The position numbers and the translations under genes are program-made. The notes below the pieces were generated by a model. The model did not search any database. It was not told the DNA's origin and saw only the letters and a list, made by a program, of their open reading frames with translations. A stretch of 64,000 bases of DNA, from positions 46,654,102-46,718,101 of the forward strand of contig CM059563.1 of NCBI GenBank assembly GCA_030386875.1. Reading direction: 5' to 3'. This DNA comes from Morinoia aosen. Taxonomy: Eukaryota; Arthropoda; Malacostraca; Amphipoda; Talitridae. This document shows, piece after piece, positions 50,061 through 59,940 of the stretch. Each line of letters begins with the position of its first letter. Positions within the stretch are counted from its first letter, which is position 1.

Positions 50061-50934
50061 CATTCGGTTATTTGTAGTATTGATCAATTGGTTGAAAACT
50101 TAAATGGAAAATGAATGATAGTTATTCGATTAAGTAATTGAATAAATCGACTACGTAATTATTAATTACTCGAACTATGGTTAATCGAGTGATTGATAGG
50201 TAAACAAATGGTAATCGATATTTGTAAATTAATAAATGGTCTTATTTTACTTCATGTTAACAGATGAATAATGCGTAGTAATTCACGGGATAATTGAGAG
50301 ATAACAGAGGGTGAATGACTGAATGGTTGAATGATATTTGTTTGAGAATAGACGTGTTGATGAATATACGGGTAATTAATTGTCGAGTGGTTTTTAGTGA
50401 TTAATTAAATGATAGTTGCAGGGAAATATAAGATTGAGTGATAGTTAATGGTGATCGAATTTTCGAAATATCTTCCCTGCATTATGCGTTGCTCAGACAA
50501 AACAAAAATACTGAATCTTTTTCTTCTTCGTAGTTCACCAGAATGAAAACGAACCAGAGGATGTATGGATGCGCCCCGGTTCAGTTTCCTCTGAACAGCT
50601 TCATCTTACGTGCGTGAAACCGTCTTCAAGTCAATACTACAACGTTTGTCAGGGTGAGTTTTTATCATATTGTGATTTTTGGAATTTCTGAACTTTGTTT
50701 AATTCCGGAATAGATGACAATGAAGCGCAATTTAGACTGTTTTTGATACTGTAAATAATCATTGAATTTTCATAATAGGGCCAAACACACAGTAGCCATG
50801 TGTTTTCTTCATTGTTTTCATCCCTCATTGCATACCAAAGCTCAGACCTAATAATTAATTATATGATTACAACAAAATATTTGTAACATGATTTTCAATT
50901 AAATTTGAGCGAAGATAGTTCTTTAATAAACATA
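50061..50934. other. Cassette spacer aligned with 40706-42574
   Basis: Rich in GATTGA/AATGATAG-type decayed repeats. It ends with the conserved left flank of the AGA tRNA. No gene was recognised. Confidence 0.6.
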
Positions 50935-51016
50935 GCTGTGGTGTCCGAGTGGTTAAGGAGATGGACTAGAAATCCATTGGGCTCTGCCCGCACAGGTTCG
51001 AATCCTGTCTACAGCG
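50935..51016 (+). tRNA. tRNA-Ser(AGA), locus 7
   Basis: This plus-strand gene is identical in its 82 nt to loci 35125, 37953 and 42575. The terminator GTTTTGG is at about 51021. Both flanks align with those of locus 42575 (AACATTGACGATAAATC region excepted), while the gene body shows no change at all, so the body is more conserved than its flanks, as expected of a functional gene. Confidence 0.97.
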
Positions 51017-51460
51017 AATAGTTTTGGCGAAAACATTGACGATAAATCTTGTTATAGTGTATTCTATCATTGAATGTATAAAATGCAACCGTTTGCCTTC
51101 CATATCATAAAAGGAAGCCCTGACAATTCAAAATGACGTATAATTTATCCATTATGAATTCTTCCTTTACCTCAGATTTGGCATGAATTGATTTAGGCAA
51201 GCCCATCCACGACCAGTCTCGGTTAAAACTAATTAAGAAATATTTAAGAATGCATTTTGTGATTAAACTATTTATTAAAACTATCTATACAGCAGTTAGG
51301 CAGCACGACAGAAGGCGACATAAGCTCTCGCACAGGAACTTTAACTAAAAAGGCGTAACAAAATACTTTTGCGCTCAAAGCACGTAAAGTCTACAATATT
51401 CTCCCACTCCTACCCCAAAGTATTTCGCAGGAAACCATAAGTTCAATAGTTTTTCACACG

Positions 51461-51662
51461 TTAACCGCCATGTAAGCTACCGTTGGTACACGGAGGGAAT
51501 TTTCAAAATGCTGTTGACTGACCAGTTGTCACAAACTCAATTTTCATATACACTCAAATACAGCACGATCCAGGTAATCTTTACTATTTTAAAAATTGAT
51601 CACTGCAATTGGCATCAAATTCAAGTTGAATATAGAACATTAATTTAACCCATCGCGGTTAT
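51461..51662. mobile_element. Short TTAA-flanked MITE, copy 2
   Basis: The left TTAA (51461) is followed by CCGCCATG; the right end CATCGCGG is followed by TTAT, a one-base change from TTAA. The interior matches the element at 31120-31342. The corresponding place in the paralogous cassette (about 43760-43790) lacks it, so it inserted after the cassettes separated or was lost there. Confidence 0.6.
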
Positions 51663-51689
51663 CGTGTAAATTGACATCGCTGGGATACC

Positions 51690-52080
51690 TTGCAAGCTTC
51701 AACGAGGACTTAGGCATTCAGGAACTCAACTCCTTCGAAAGGACGACTTCAATGATTTTATTGATTTATAGTGCTCTCTCGCCCATCAACAGACGAAAAC
51801 CTGAGGTAGCTAATTTCACATTTTCTAACCTCCTCAGGTGAAAAACTAGTGTAACCAGTGAGAGGAAATGTTCAAAAAGATTAACGCGAGGTGAGAACGT
51901 GAAATCTCCCCCCCGTCAAGGCTAGATCACCCGCGGCAACCGCAGCAGGAGCCGGACGGAACAAACCTCCCATCGGAGGCACACGGGCCACGACCGACCG
52001 CCTGCTGAGGAAGGAGCACCCTGGACAAGAGGAAATGATGGAGAGACTGGAGTGGGCAGCTGACTTTTGCAGTTGATACT
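51690..52080. repeat. Segmental duplicate paired with 45056-45400 and 46431-46615
   Basis: Both pieces that lie 1 kb apart in the earlier cassette are contiguous here, so this copy is closer to the ancestral order. It ends GATGGAGAGACTGGAGTGGG CAGCTG. Confidence 0.85.
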
Positions 52081-52690
52081 AAACTGAACGTTTACTGTTT
52101 GGAGGAAGAAATTACCAGGTGCGTTGCCTAGCCATAAAATTTGAAACTTAATCGTGTCAGCTGAATTCCATAATTTTTCTTCTTATTAGTCTCCACATTC
52201 CACTCCTCACGCGACCGTAGCGAGGCTGCATAAAGAGGCGGCTCCGTTTGCCCTGCGTAGATACAAATAATAAATAAAGGAAAGCTATATTTGCAATAAT
52301 TCCTTTCTTTAAGTTATTCCTCAGTTTACCCATATACGCCCGATTTGCTAAGGTCAGTCTTAAGCCAGAGCACTGACGGAACAGAGACCTGCAGCTAGAA
52401 GAGACTGAGAGAAATATTTTTGATAGAGAGTTCATTTCCAAAGACATTCATTCAATTACATAGGATCAATATTTTAAAAGTTGCATCAACCTGATTAGAA
52501 ATTGCCTAAATCAATGCTACGTAGAACATTTGGCTAATTGGTGATGAAATGAAGTAAGGAGGAAAAAGACAAGGTAGCTCATGTGCAGTTCAATTTAAAT
52601 GTTAGTATTTAATTTGAGACTGAACCGCCAGAGGCCATGTTGAATTCAAATGATAGTATTTAATTAGAGATTATACCCTCAAAGGCCTTG
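52081..52690. other. Unassigned sequence
   Basis: A minus-strand frame at 52157-52447 (96 codons) has no recognised domain and is not shared with paralogues. TTTAATTAGAGA/TTTAATTTGAGA with GGCCATG or GGCCTTG is repeated once at 52600-52690. Confidence 0.4.
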
Positions 52691-53290
52691 TCAATAGCTT
52701 TTTCTTTTTAAAAGTATAAAAATCTCCAAATCAGTGCGTCAGTTTATAAGAAAGGCATGAATTAATTGCAATGTAAAAAATTTCCCTGAAGAAGGAAGTT
52801 TAAGATGCATTTTGAATCAGGCCTAGGTCATTTTAATTGCGAAACGAAAAAAGTTGAGGAGGCCTGTTTAATCTCTAAAAGTGAAGTAAAGTTGAGTTCT
52901 GGAAGAAGACAGTAGTAGAAACAGGCACCGACAAACTCCGCCCCTCAACCTCGACGAACCTAATTTTGAGAGGTACAAGTTTCCAAGATATTAGATGAGA
53001 TGATTAATTTGATGGTACTGGATTCTCAAGAGAATGTAATGTAGTAAATAGTCATTGGCAATAAAACATTGTTATACGGCCTGTGCGAGAGACATCGGGC
53101 GTACGAACAAAAAGATCCCGCTATTCTGTAAAAATTAAAAGGGGCTATTCATTCTGGGCTACATAACTTTTCGCAAACGGTGATTATTACTTTCCTGCAT
53201 CGATGACGAGAGTGTGCAGCAGGTTGCACAACAGCTCTAAGTATGTGATCTAGGACATCGTGTGAAATGGACAGAGGCAGTTTTTAAAGA
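52690..53290. repeat. Arm 1 of a large diverged inverted repeat
   Basis: This matches 59085-59740 in reverse complement through many landmarks: GACATCGGGCGTACGAACAA with CGTACGCCCGATGTATC, GAGAGTGTGCAGCAGGTTGC with CTGCTGCACACTCTCG, CGACGAACCTAATTTTGAGA with TTAGGTTCGTCGAAG, and AAATTTCCCTGAAGAAGGAA with TTCCTTTTTCAGGGAAATTT. The arms lie about 5.8 kb apart. It may be two copies of one dispersed repeat or an inverted duplication around 53.3-59.1 kb. Confidence 0.8.
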
Positions 53291-53392
53291 GCGATGTTTC
53301 AGCGTTCGTTGCTTAACTATTAGAAATTTGGTATTTGGGAGTTTGAAGATGTATGTTGGGACGTGAGTTGCTTAACTACTGGAAATTTGATT

Positions 53393-53785
53393 GCTAAGAG
53401 CAGCGGTTCTTAACCTGTGGGGAATTCCCCACTGGTGGGGAGTGGCGGAGTTGCCAGGTGGGGAATCTCGTGCATTTGTTTCCACCCACATAAATCAATA
53501 GTATTTCAAAATCTAATAGAGTACTCCCAAATGTTAGCATAATTTACAAATCAAGACCATTTACGGTCTGTTTTAATAACAAAAACAACAATAATGTGGT
53601 ATTGTATGTCATGTTTGGGTAAAAGTGACAACACTGCTGGGTTAGAAATGTCACTGAAATGTAAAAGGAAAATGCCGTGGTGGGGAATGCTTTATTCTCC
53701 ACCGATGCTGTGGTGGGCAGTGGAGAGTTGGCTCTATAAAAAGTGGGAAATTGGAAGAAAAAAGTTAAGAACCACTGGCTTAGAG
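53393..53785. mobile_element. hAT-type MITE with 8-bp target duplication
   Basis: The element spans 53401-53777 (377 bp). Terminal inverted repeats are CAGCGGTTCTTAACC and GGTTAAGAACCACTG style (CAGNGGTTCTTAAC), typical of hAT elements. The flanking 8-mers GCTAAGAG (53393-53400) and GCTTAGAG (53778-53785) differ by one base and are the expected target duplication. Subterminal GTGGGGA motifs occur at both ends (53417-53470 and about 53686-53720). No transposase frame is present. Confidence 0.88.
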
Positions 53786-54169
53786 TGAACAGATTGGGGG
53801 TTCTTTCCTCGTGGAGTGTGTGTGTTCCTTAAATAACTATTTGTTATTTGAAGTTCAGTGAGTCAATATTACAAATACCAATTTCCATGTTTGCTGTGCC
53901 CATATATTTGTCATCAGATTGTTTATTGAGGTCACATGCCAATTATTTAGATGTACTGCATTCACGCGCTCAAAAAAATAATGCCCTCTCTTTTATCTCA
54001 AACTTATAATTCAAATAAAATAATTGAATTTTTCAGTTCGTCAATATTAGTCTCATGTTAATCAAGTCAATATAGCGTAAGAATTTCTCTCCCTCTCTTA
54101 TTTCTCTCTTGCAATAAATCTATGCTCTCTAGTTTTCCTAAGTTCTTTCCCTCTCTTTATCGAAAGTTA
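53786..54169. other. Unassigned AT-rich sequence
   Basis: No feature was recognised. Confidence 0.5.
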
Positions 54170-54570
54170 GACTCTCCTCACACCTGCAAGGAGGCACAAT
54201 GTGCCGAGACACAAAGGCCGGCGTGAGTGTGACGTCACAGCTCGCCCAGAGGAGTGACCTCGTCACAGCTGAGGTCTGACGGTGCCGAGCAGAGGTGAGG
54301 CAGGCAGCAACCGCAGCAGCTGACAGCGAGTGAGTTGGTGTGTGTGAGGGACTAAGGGCAGGAGCACGGCAGGCTGTGTCCTGTACGGCAATAGGAGTTG
54401 CTCTTGTGTGGCCCGTTTGTCTCGAGCGGAGGTAGCGGCAAGCACCGATGGTTGCTATGCTTCTTGAATTCAACATTGAAGAAGTAAGGCAGGACTTCGG
54501 CAGGTTGGATCTATGTGGAAGGATCGTAGGCAATTCATTGGATTTCGTTGGCTTCTTGTGGCAATTTACC
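54170..54570 (-). repeat. GC-rich cassette block with CRE-like site, copy D (inverted)
   Basis: This is the reverse complement of 56690-57080, with both edges extended (GAAAGTTAGACTCTCCTCACACCTGCAAGGAGGCACAATGTGC at one end). TGACGTCA is at about 54230. Together with copy E it brackets the CGA/UGA tRNA pair as inverted repeats about 2.1 kb apart. Confidence 0.88.
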
Positions 54571-55375
54571 ATTTCTTACGCTCATGAGGATTTTATATCA
54601 GCAATACTTAGGCAGTAAATTTCATGCATTACTCCAAATATGTTGTAAATGTTTCGGTTAGTGTCAGGCAGCGCATGTGGTGTCGAATCCAGTATTCAGG
54701 AGTTATCCATGGTAGCCAATGTTTTCTTTCAAGCTTTTGACCTGAAGTATTGCGAAAAATAGACCAGTCAACCTTCCTCATACCGCAAGTTCCTGAGCTT
54801 GTATTTTAAAGTGAGTGGACACCAATGGAAGTGCTTTCAACAATATCTCGTCACTGGTACTAAGTTTTTTAACTTGTATTCATAAGTCTTATCAAGCCTA
54901 AATTACTCAAGAAATGCAGTAATTTTCCAAACTATTCCCTCAATAATCTGTTTCGATTATTGATATGGATATTACGATACCCATGTGTGTATATTAACTA
55001 AGGATTTTTACGTTAATTGGCTATAAACTGTTCAATCTCTACTTCTTTCTTTTTCTTTATTTACAAGTTGAACACCATGAATGGTCGCTTTTAATGCCAT
55101 TGTTCTTAATCCATTTTAAATTTGTATATCTGTGAAATTTTGCTGCCAACAGATATACTGTACTCGGAAAAACTATCTGACTAAAAATGGTTGTATTTTG
55201 GACAATTATACTCCACAGTCCCATAACTAATGCCCGCGTATGATGAATGTCAATAATTCATCATGAAAGCAACGCTCAGCACCACCTGTCAAGAATTCTT
55301 CCTGAACCCTGCAGATAATTCGTTGGGAATCTACCAAAAAAACATTCAGCAAAACAATGTGGTATCACCGTCGAC
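54571..55375. other. Left flank of cassette D/E
   Basis: It aligns in its right half with 48035-48300 (CCAACAGATATACT, TGGTTGTATTTTG, CAACGCTCAGCACCACCTGT). No gene was recognised. Confidence 0.6.
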
Positions 55376-55457
55376 GCTGTGGTGTCCGAGTGGTTAAGGA
55401 TATGGACTCGAAATCCATTGGGCTCTGCCCGCACAGGTTCAAATCCTGTCTACATTG
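55376..55457 (+). tRNA. tRNA-Ser(CGA), locus 8, possibly decaying
   Basis: The anticodon loop CTCGAAA and most of the body are intact, but four changes set it apart from the consensus. Position 26 is T (AAGGATATGG), the T loop reads GGTTCAAATCC, and the acceptor 3' strand is CTACATT instead of CTACAGC, leaving one mismatch and an extra G-U. The B box is still acceptable. The first downstream T-run is only TTTC; a longer one follows at about 55472. Flanks align with locus 48345. It may be a weakly expressed gene or an early pseudogene. Confidence 0.8.
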
Positions 55458-55629
55458 AATAGTTTCGGTTATTTTTGAGTTACGTCGGTAAATATTTGCA
55501 GCTAATGTATTCTGAACACTGGAAGCTCAAACTTTATTTGAGATGGCTTTGAACAAACACTGCCCCATTTTTAGAAACCTTGCTTAATTGACCAGTTTCG
55601 TGCGCGCACAGCAGGTCATGAGTAGTTAA

Positions 55630-56090
55630 GTAAACGCTTGTGACCCTCTGTGATGGGAGTGGGGGACCCTTACTGAACTGAAAAGGTTCGAAAAGGACAT
55701 GCCAGATCTTCGAGCCAACCGCTCAGTTCCTTTTTCTTTTCATTTCCGTTACGTTCCCTTCCAAGAAAAAGAACAATATCACCTTTTTCTCCTCTGTTTG
55801 CGGCTTGTTGGGCGTCGCAGTACATCTTCGCTAATTTATTCTGTGGTCAAAGAACACCTTCCATATCCTGAGTCGCCAACGAGCCGGCGTAGTCGCCACA
55901 CCACTCCGAGTACACTCAAAAGCCACAACTAGTCACTCAACCGAGGTCTCGTCACCGACTAAATCAACGTGCCTTTACTGCTGTTTCCAAACGCTGGAAA
56001 TAGCGCACGGCGGGCGTCATCTCGAAGTTTCCCTGACTCAGGAAACCATGCAACGAACAATCGGAGAGTTTAGCTGCAGCACAACTCACA
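55630..56090 (+). repeat. Inter-tRNA cassette spacer, copy D/E
   Basis: It aligns with 48590-49010 and, reversed, with 39150-39640. It contains CCTGACTCAGGAAACC and TGAGTCGCCAACGAGCC. Confidence 0.78.
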
Positions 56091-56312
56091 CCTCCTCTCT
56101 CACAGAAATCATCATGATGAACAGTACCCTTCTTGCCATTTTAGTTCTGTACAGTATTACCGGCATCAACATAACAGCTTTAACTTAGTCTTATACATGC
56201 GATGCTGGTTACTAATGCCAAATGTTTATTATTTTGGACATCTAGATATCCTGCACAGGCAACATGAACTAAAAATTTTCGGGAAATAACCTAAATTTAT
56301 CAAAAATTACGT

Positions 56313-56394
56313 CGCTGTAGACAGGATTTGAACCTGTGCGGGCAGAGCCCAATGGATTTCAAGTCCATCTCCTTAACCACTCGGACACCACAGC
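56313..56394 (-). tRNA. tRNA-Ser(UGA), locus 9
   Basis: This minus-strand gene has anticodon loop CTTGAAA. Its acceptor, D, anticodon and variable arms equal those of locus 49305. The one difference is the T loop, GGTTCAAATCC for GGTTCGAATCC, which still satisfies the B-box consensus. The terminator ATTTTTG lies at about 56306-56301. It pairs with the CGA gene at 55376 in the same arrangement as loci 48345 and 49305. Confidence 0.95.
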
Positions 56395-56689
56395 TGTATT
56401 ATTATGGAACGCTCTACAATGAAATGTTTTTCTAAACTTTCCCAACGAACGACATAAGAAGCTGAAGAATAATCATTCACATACCGTTCAGAGATCGTGC
56501 TCACCCTCATAAATGATTGTCATTCCCAATACTGATGCTTTAAAGTACTGTTATAAAATTGCAAATTCAAATGACTCAAAATATCCCTACATTTTTTAAC
56601 CATATGCTTTTTCCAGGTATTCTTTTAAAAACAAATTTTCAGGGGAAGACAAATCCAAATCAAATAAAAACAAGTTTCATAAATGATCA

Positions 56690-57080
56690 TTTACGGCGTT
56701 CAACTTGAACATCACCTGCTATTTTTCCACATCGGCCCAACCTGCCAAAGTCGTGCCTTACTTCTTCAATGTTGTATTCAAGAAGCGGAGCAGCCAACTG
56801 TGCTGGTCTTTACCTCCGTTCGAGACAAACGAGATACGCAAGAGCGACTCCTACTGCCGTACAGGACTCAGCCTGCCGTGCTCCTGCCCTGAGTCCCTCA
56901 CACACACCAACTCACTCGCTGTCAGCTGCTGCGGTTGCTGCCTGCCTCAGTGCCTCACCTCTGCTCGGCACCGTCAGACCTCAGCTGTGACGAGTTCACT
57001 CCTCTGGGCTAGCTGTGGCTGTGACGTCACACTCACGCCGGCCTTTGTGTCACGCACATTGTGCCTCTTTGCAGGTGTGC
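56690..57080 (+). repeat. GC-rich cassette block with CRE-like site, copy E
   Basis: This is the plus-strand partner of copy D, with TGACGTCA at about 57021 and a small internal duplication (CTGCCTCAGTGCCTCACC). The three overlapping open frames here resemble those of copies C and D but shift relative to each other, which argues against coding. Confidence 0.88.
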
Positions 57081-57880
57081 AGGTAAAACTTTCGATAAAG
57101 AGAGGGAATGAAATTAAGAGAATTAGAAAGGACTTATGCAAAAGAGAAAATATGAGATGAAGGAATCCTCACTATATGTGTACTTGATCAATACGAGGCG
57201 TATAATAACAAACTGAACGATTCAATAATGTAATTTAAAATAAACACGTGAATTAGTACATGGGGTCACTATGTGGTTGAACGCGCGAATGCAACAACAC
57301 TAAATGTGTAATATGACCCCAATAAACAGTCTGTTGACAAAATGTATAAGTTCAGCACAACATGAAAATTGATATTTATAATAATGAAATTGGACTTTGA
57401 ATATCAAAATGTTATTTATGGAAAAGACACAAGCCACAAGGCAAGAGCTGCCATTCGAAGTGAAAGCACGCTGACGGACGCACGTCGCTCATTCTTTAAG
57501 CCACTAGTTTAAACAATTTAAACAATTTTTTTACCACAGGTGATACACAGGTAGAATGTTTCTTAAGTCTAGTACAATGGTCAAACTAGAGTATAGCTAC
57601 CTGTGGGCCCGAACAAGTTCAGAGACTTCTAGGGCATCCTACCATCACGTTATTCTAAGGTGTACAATAATGTTTAACCTAGTTCACTTAACCTAGTTTC
57701 GCATTAGACTGCTCATTGAGATAATTAACTCGATATCTTATGCTGTATTTTTCAATATAGGTCAAATCGGCCATATTTAACAGTATGTTCGATAAAACGA
57801 TTCAAGAGCAGACTGAAGATCGGTTATGTTACCCATGGCAAGTTACATTATTAGGACCAGACATGTAGGAGGCAAGATTT
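57081..57880. other. Unassigned sequence, partly LINE 3' region
   Basis: 57520-57880 lies directly downstream, on the minus strand, of the LINE reading frame and contains TTGTACACCTTAG and GTGTATCACCTG strings that may be its 3' untranslated region. The rest is unassigned. Confidence 0.4.
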
Positions 57881-57904
57881 GACATGGTGATCTTACACGA
57901 CTAG

Positions 57905-58577
57905 TATTCTGATAGGAAGTGAAACTCAAGAAGTCTTTTGAATATTTTGTACGAATTACTTTCACGGATCTCCGCAGGTATTGAGTTCTAAGTATTAGTT
58001 CCAACGAAGAGGATACTGTGTTGCGACCGGGCCTTTGAATAATAAGGAAGCATGAATTTACATCTATTTCGGGTTAAATGGTCGTGATGACCAGTTTGCG
58101 CAGTTAATTGTTTTAGGCTATTGTCGACATCATTTCTTAATGTTTTGTAAATGAAATTACGCATGGAGATTTTGTAGAGATCCGAAAGTTTAAGTTTTTG
58201 TAAATTTTTGAATGAATTATTTGTGTGAGCATTGTGCTCTAGTTTCTTTACCACTCTGATAGCTCTTTTCTGCAGAGTAAAAATGTTGTTGGCTTCATTT
58301 TTATCAGTTCTGTGCCATGCTTCTATTCCGTATCACAAGTATGGAGAAATGAGCGTTCGGTAGAGCATTTGTAAAGCTCTTTCAGGCAGAAAATTTTTAA
58401 CTTTATTTAGGATTCCGATTGATTTTGATAATTTAGAACTAATATGAGCGATGTGCTCTTTCAAAGTCAGATGTTTATATATTATGATGCCCAGAAACTT
58501 ACATGAGTTGGTTTCTTCGATTTCACCTTCGCCAATTTTAATGCGTGGGAGAGATTCCTTTTTCTCGATGCATTCTT
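57905..58577 (-). pseudogene. Non-LTR retrotransposon (LINE) reverse transcriptase C-terminal remnant
   Basis: Read leftward, the sequence gives the closing part of a LINE reverse transcriptase. It has CKFLGIIIYKHLTLKEHI (about 58517-58450), then LSKSIGILNKVKNFLPERAL, then LYRTLISPYL followed by YGIEAW (about 58360-58318), FTLQKRAIRVVKKLEHNAHT (58285-58225), and a tail ending in the RNRCKFMLPYYSKARSQHSI region and IPAEIRES. The order matches the palm/thumb end of Jockey/CR1-like RTs. An in-frame TGA sits between SPYL and YGIEAW, the catalytic YADD region is absent, and the copy is cut off at about 58577. It is therefore 5'-truncated and dead. The exact clade is not assigned. Confidence 0.82.
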
Positions 58578-58589
58578 ACGACAAATTTG

Positions 58590-58735
58590 CCAGATTTGGA
58601 TGACAAACAAATATATCTGTCATAATAGTACCTGTGATCAAAATATTCTCATACTTGTGCACTGGTGAAAGTCGTACCACAGATACGATCATTTATCATC
58701 CTTTAAGACCGTGGAAGAGAGACGGTCCTACAAAT
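58590..58735. repeat. Dispersed repeat related to 26060-26210
   Basis: GATTTGGATGACAAACAAATATAT...ATAGTACC...AAAATATTCT aligns with GATGTGGATGACAAACAAATTTAT...AGTACC...GAATATTCT. Its nature is unknown; it adjoins the truncated LINE end. Confidence 0.55.
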
Positions 58736-58899
58736 TCATTCTGTTCAATGAGATTACCATTGTAATAACAAAGGAGATAATAAGCAACAAATAACATGAC
58801 TATTTAATTTTAAATTTAAGGAGACTCCTCGCGTTTCATTAAATCGTATTGATGAGATTTATGGTATTTAAGCTACACACTCCCAACCGTCACACTTCA

Positions 58900-59046
58900 A
58901 AAATCACTCTCCAAACATTACTCTCCAAACATCACCCTTCAAACATTACCCATCAAACACCACTCTTCAAACATCACCCTTCAAACATCACCCTCCAAAC
59001 ATCACTCTTCAAACATCACTCATCAAACATCACTCATCAAACATTC
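58900..59046. repeat. 15-bp minisatellite (CAAACATCACTCTTC), about 10 copies
   Basis: Tandem units of CAAACATCACTCTTC with CACCCTTC and ACTCATC variants. A plus-strand open frame over it (58849-59055) is an artefact of the 15-bp period. Confidence 0.9.
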
Positions 59047-59084
59047 CTATTGTAATCGACTGTCTCGCCCGGGTGTTGCCTCTG

Positions 59085-59740
59085 TCCCATTTCTTAAATG
59101 TCCTAGATCACATACTTAGGGCTGTTGTGTAACCTGCTGCACACTCTCGTCAACGACGCTAGGAGGCGATGACAACCGTTTGCGATACTAGATGACAACC
59201 GTTTGCGAAACTAGATGACAACCGTTTGCGATACTAGATGACAACCGTTTGCGATACTAGATGACAACCGTTTGCGATAAGTTACGTAGCCGAGAATGAA
59301 TAGCTCCTTTGAATTTTCACCGAGTCGCAGCATCTTGTTCGTACGCCCGATGTATCTCCCACCCAACGGACAACAAAGTTTTATTGATATTCACTATACA
59401 TTATATAATATTCTGATGGAAATTTAAGTTCCTTAAACTAAGCATCTAATTAAAAAACTCGGAAACTCGTACCTCTCAAAAAATTAGGTTCGTCGAAGAG
59501 GAGGGACGGAGTATGTCGGTGTCTGTTTCTCCTCCTTTCTTCTTTCCGACCATTGCTTTAATTCTCTTTTTGAGTTTTGGACAGGTTTCCTTAACTTTCT
59601 TTCTTTCGCAATTAAAAATATCTAGGCCTGGTGCACATTGCATCTTACACTTCCTTTTTCAGGGAAATTTAGGTTTGGAAACTATCTGATTAAATTGAGC
59701 TCTTGAGATAAACTGATGTACTGATTTAGGAGAATTGAAT
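59085..59740. repeat. Arm 2 of the large inverted repeat
   Basis: Reverse-complement partner of 52690-53290 (see that entry). This arm has gained the 23-bp tandem expansion below. Confidence 0.8.
59168..59279. repeat. 23-bp tandem repeat, five copies
   Basis: Five units of GATGACAACCGTTTGCGATA plus CTA start at 59168, 59191, 59214, 59237 and 59260. The opposite arm carries only one related CGCAAACGGTGATTATTA, so the expansion happened after the arms separated. Confidence 0.95.
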
Positions 59741-59856
59741 CTTTCTAAAAAGTTAAAAGCTATTGACATGGCCTCTGACAGTTCAGCCTCAACTCAAATA
59801 CTAAGATTTGCATTTAAACGCACAAGAGCTACTGTTAGGATACAATTGATATTAGG

Positions 59857-59940
59857 CATATATATATATATATGGAAACCAACGCTACGCAGCAAGCAAC
59901 CGGCAAACCAACGCTACGCAACAAGCAACCGGCTCTGCAG
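59857..59940. repeat. TA dinucleotide run and 27-bp duplication
   Basis: A (TA)n run is followed by CCAACGCTACGCAGCAAGCA ACCGGC and a second copy with one change. It lies immediately left of the promoter module. Confidence 0.9.

Noticed and set aside
58849..59055. 68-codon histidine/threonine-rich frame
   Set aside because: It is produced entirely by the 15-bp minisatellite period.
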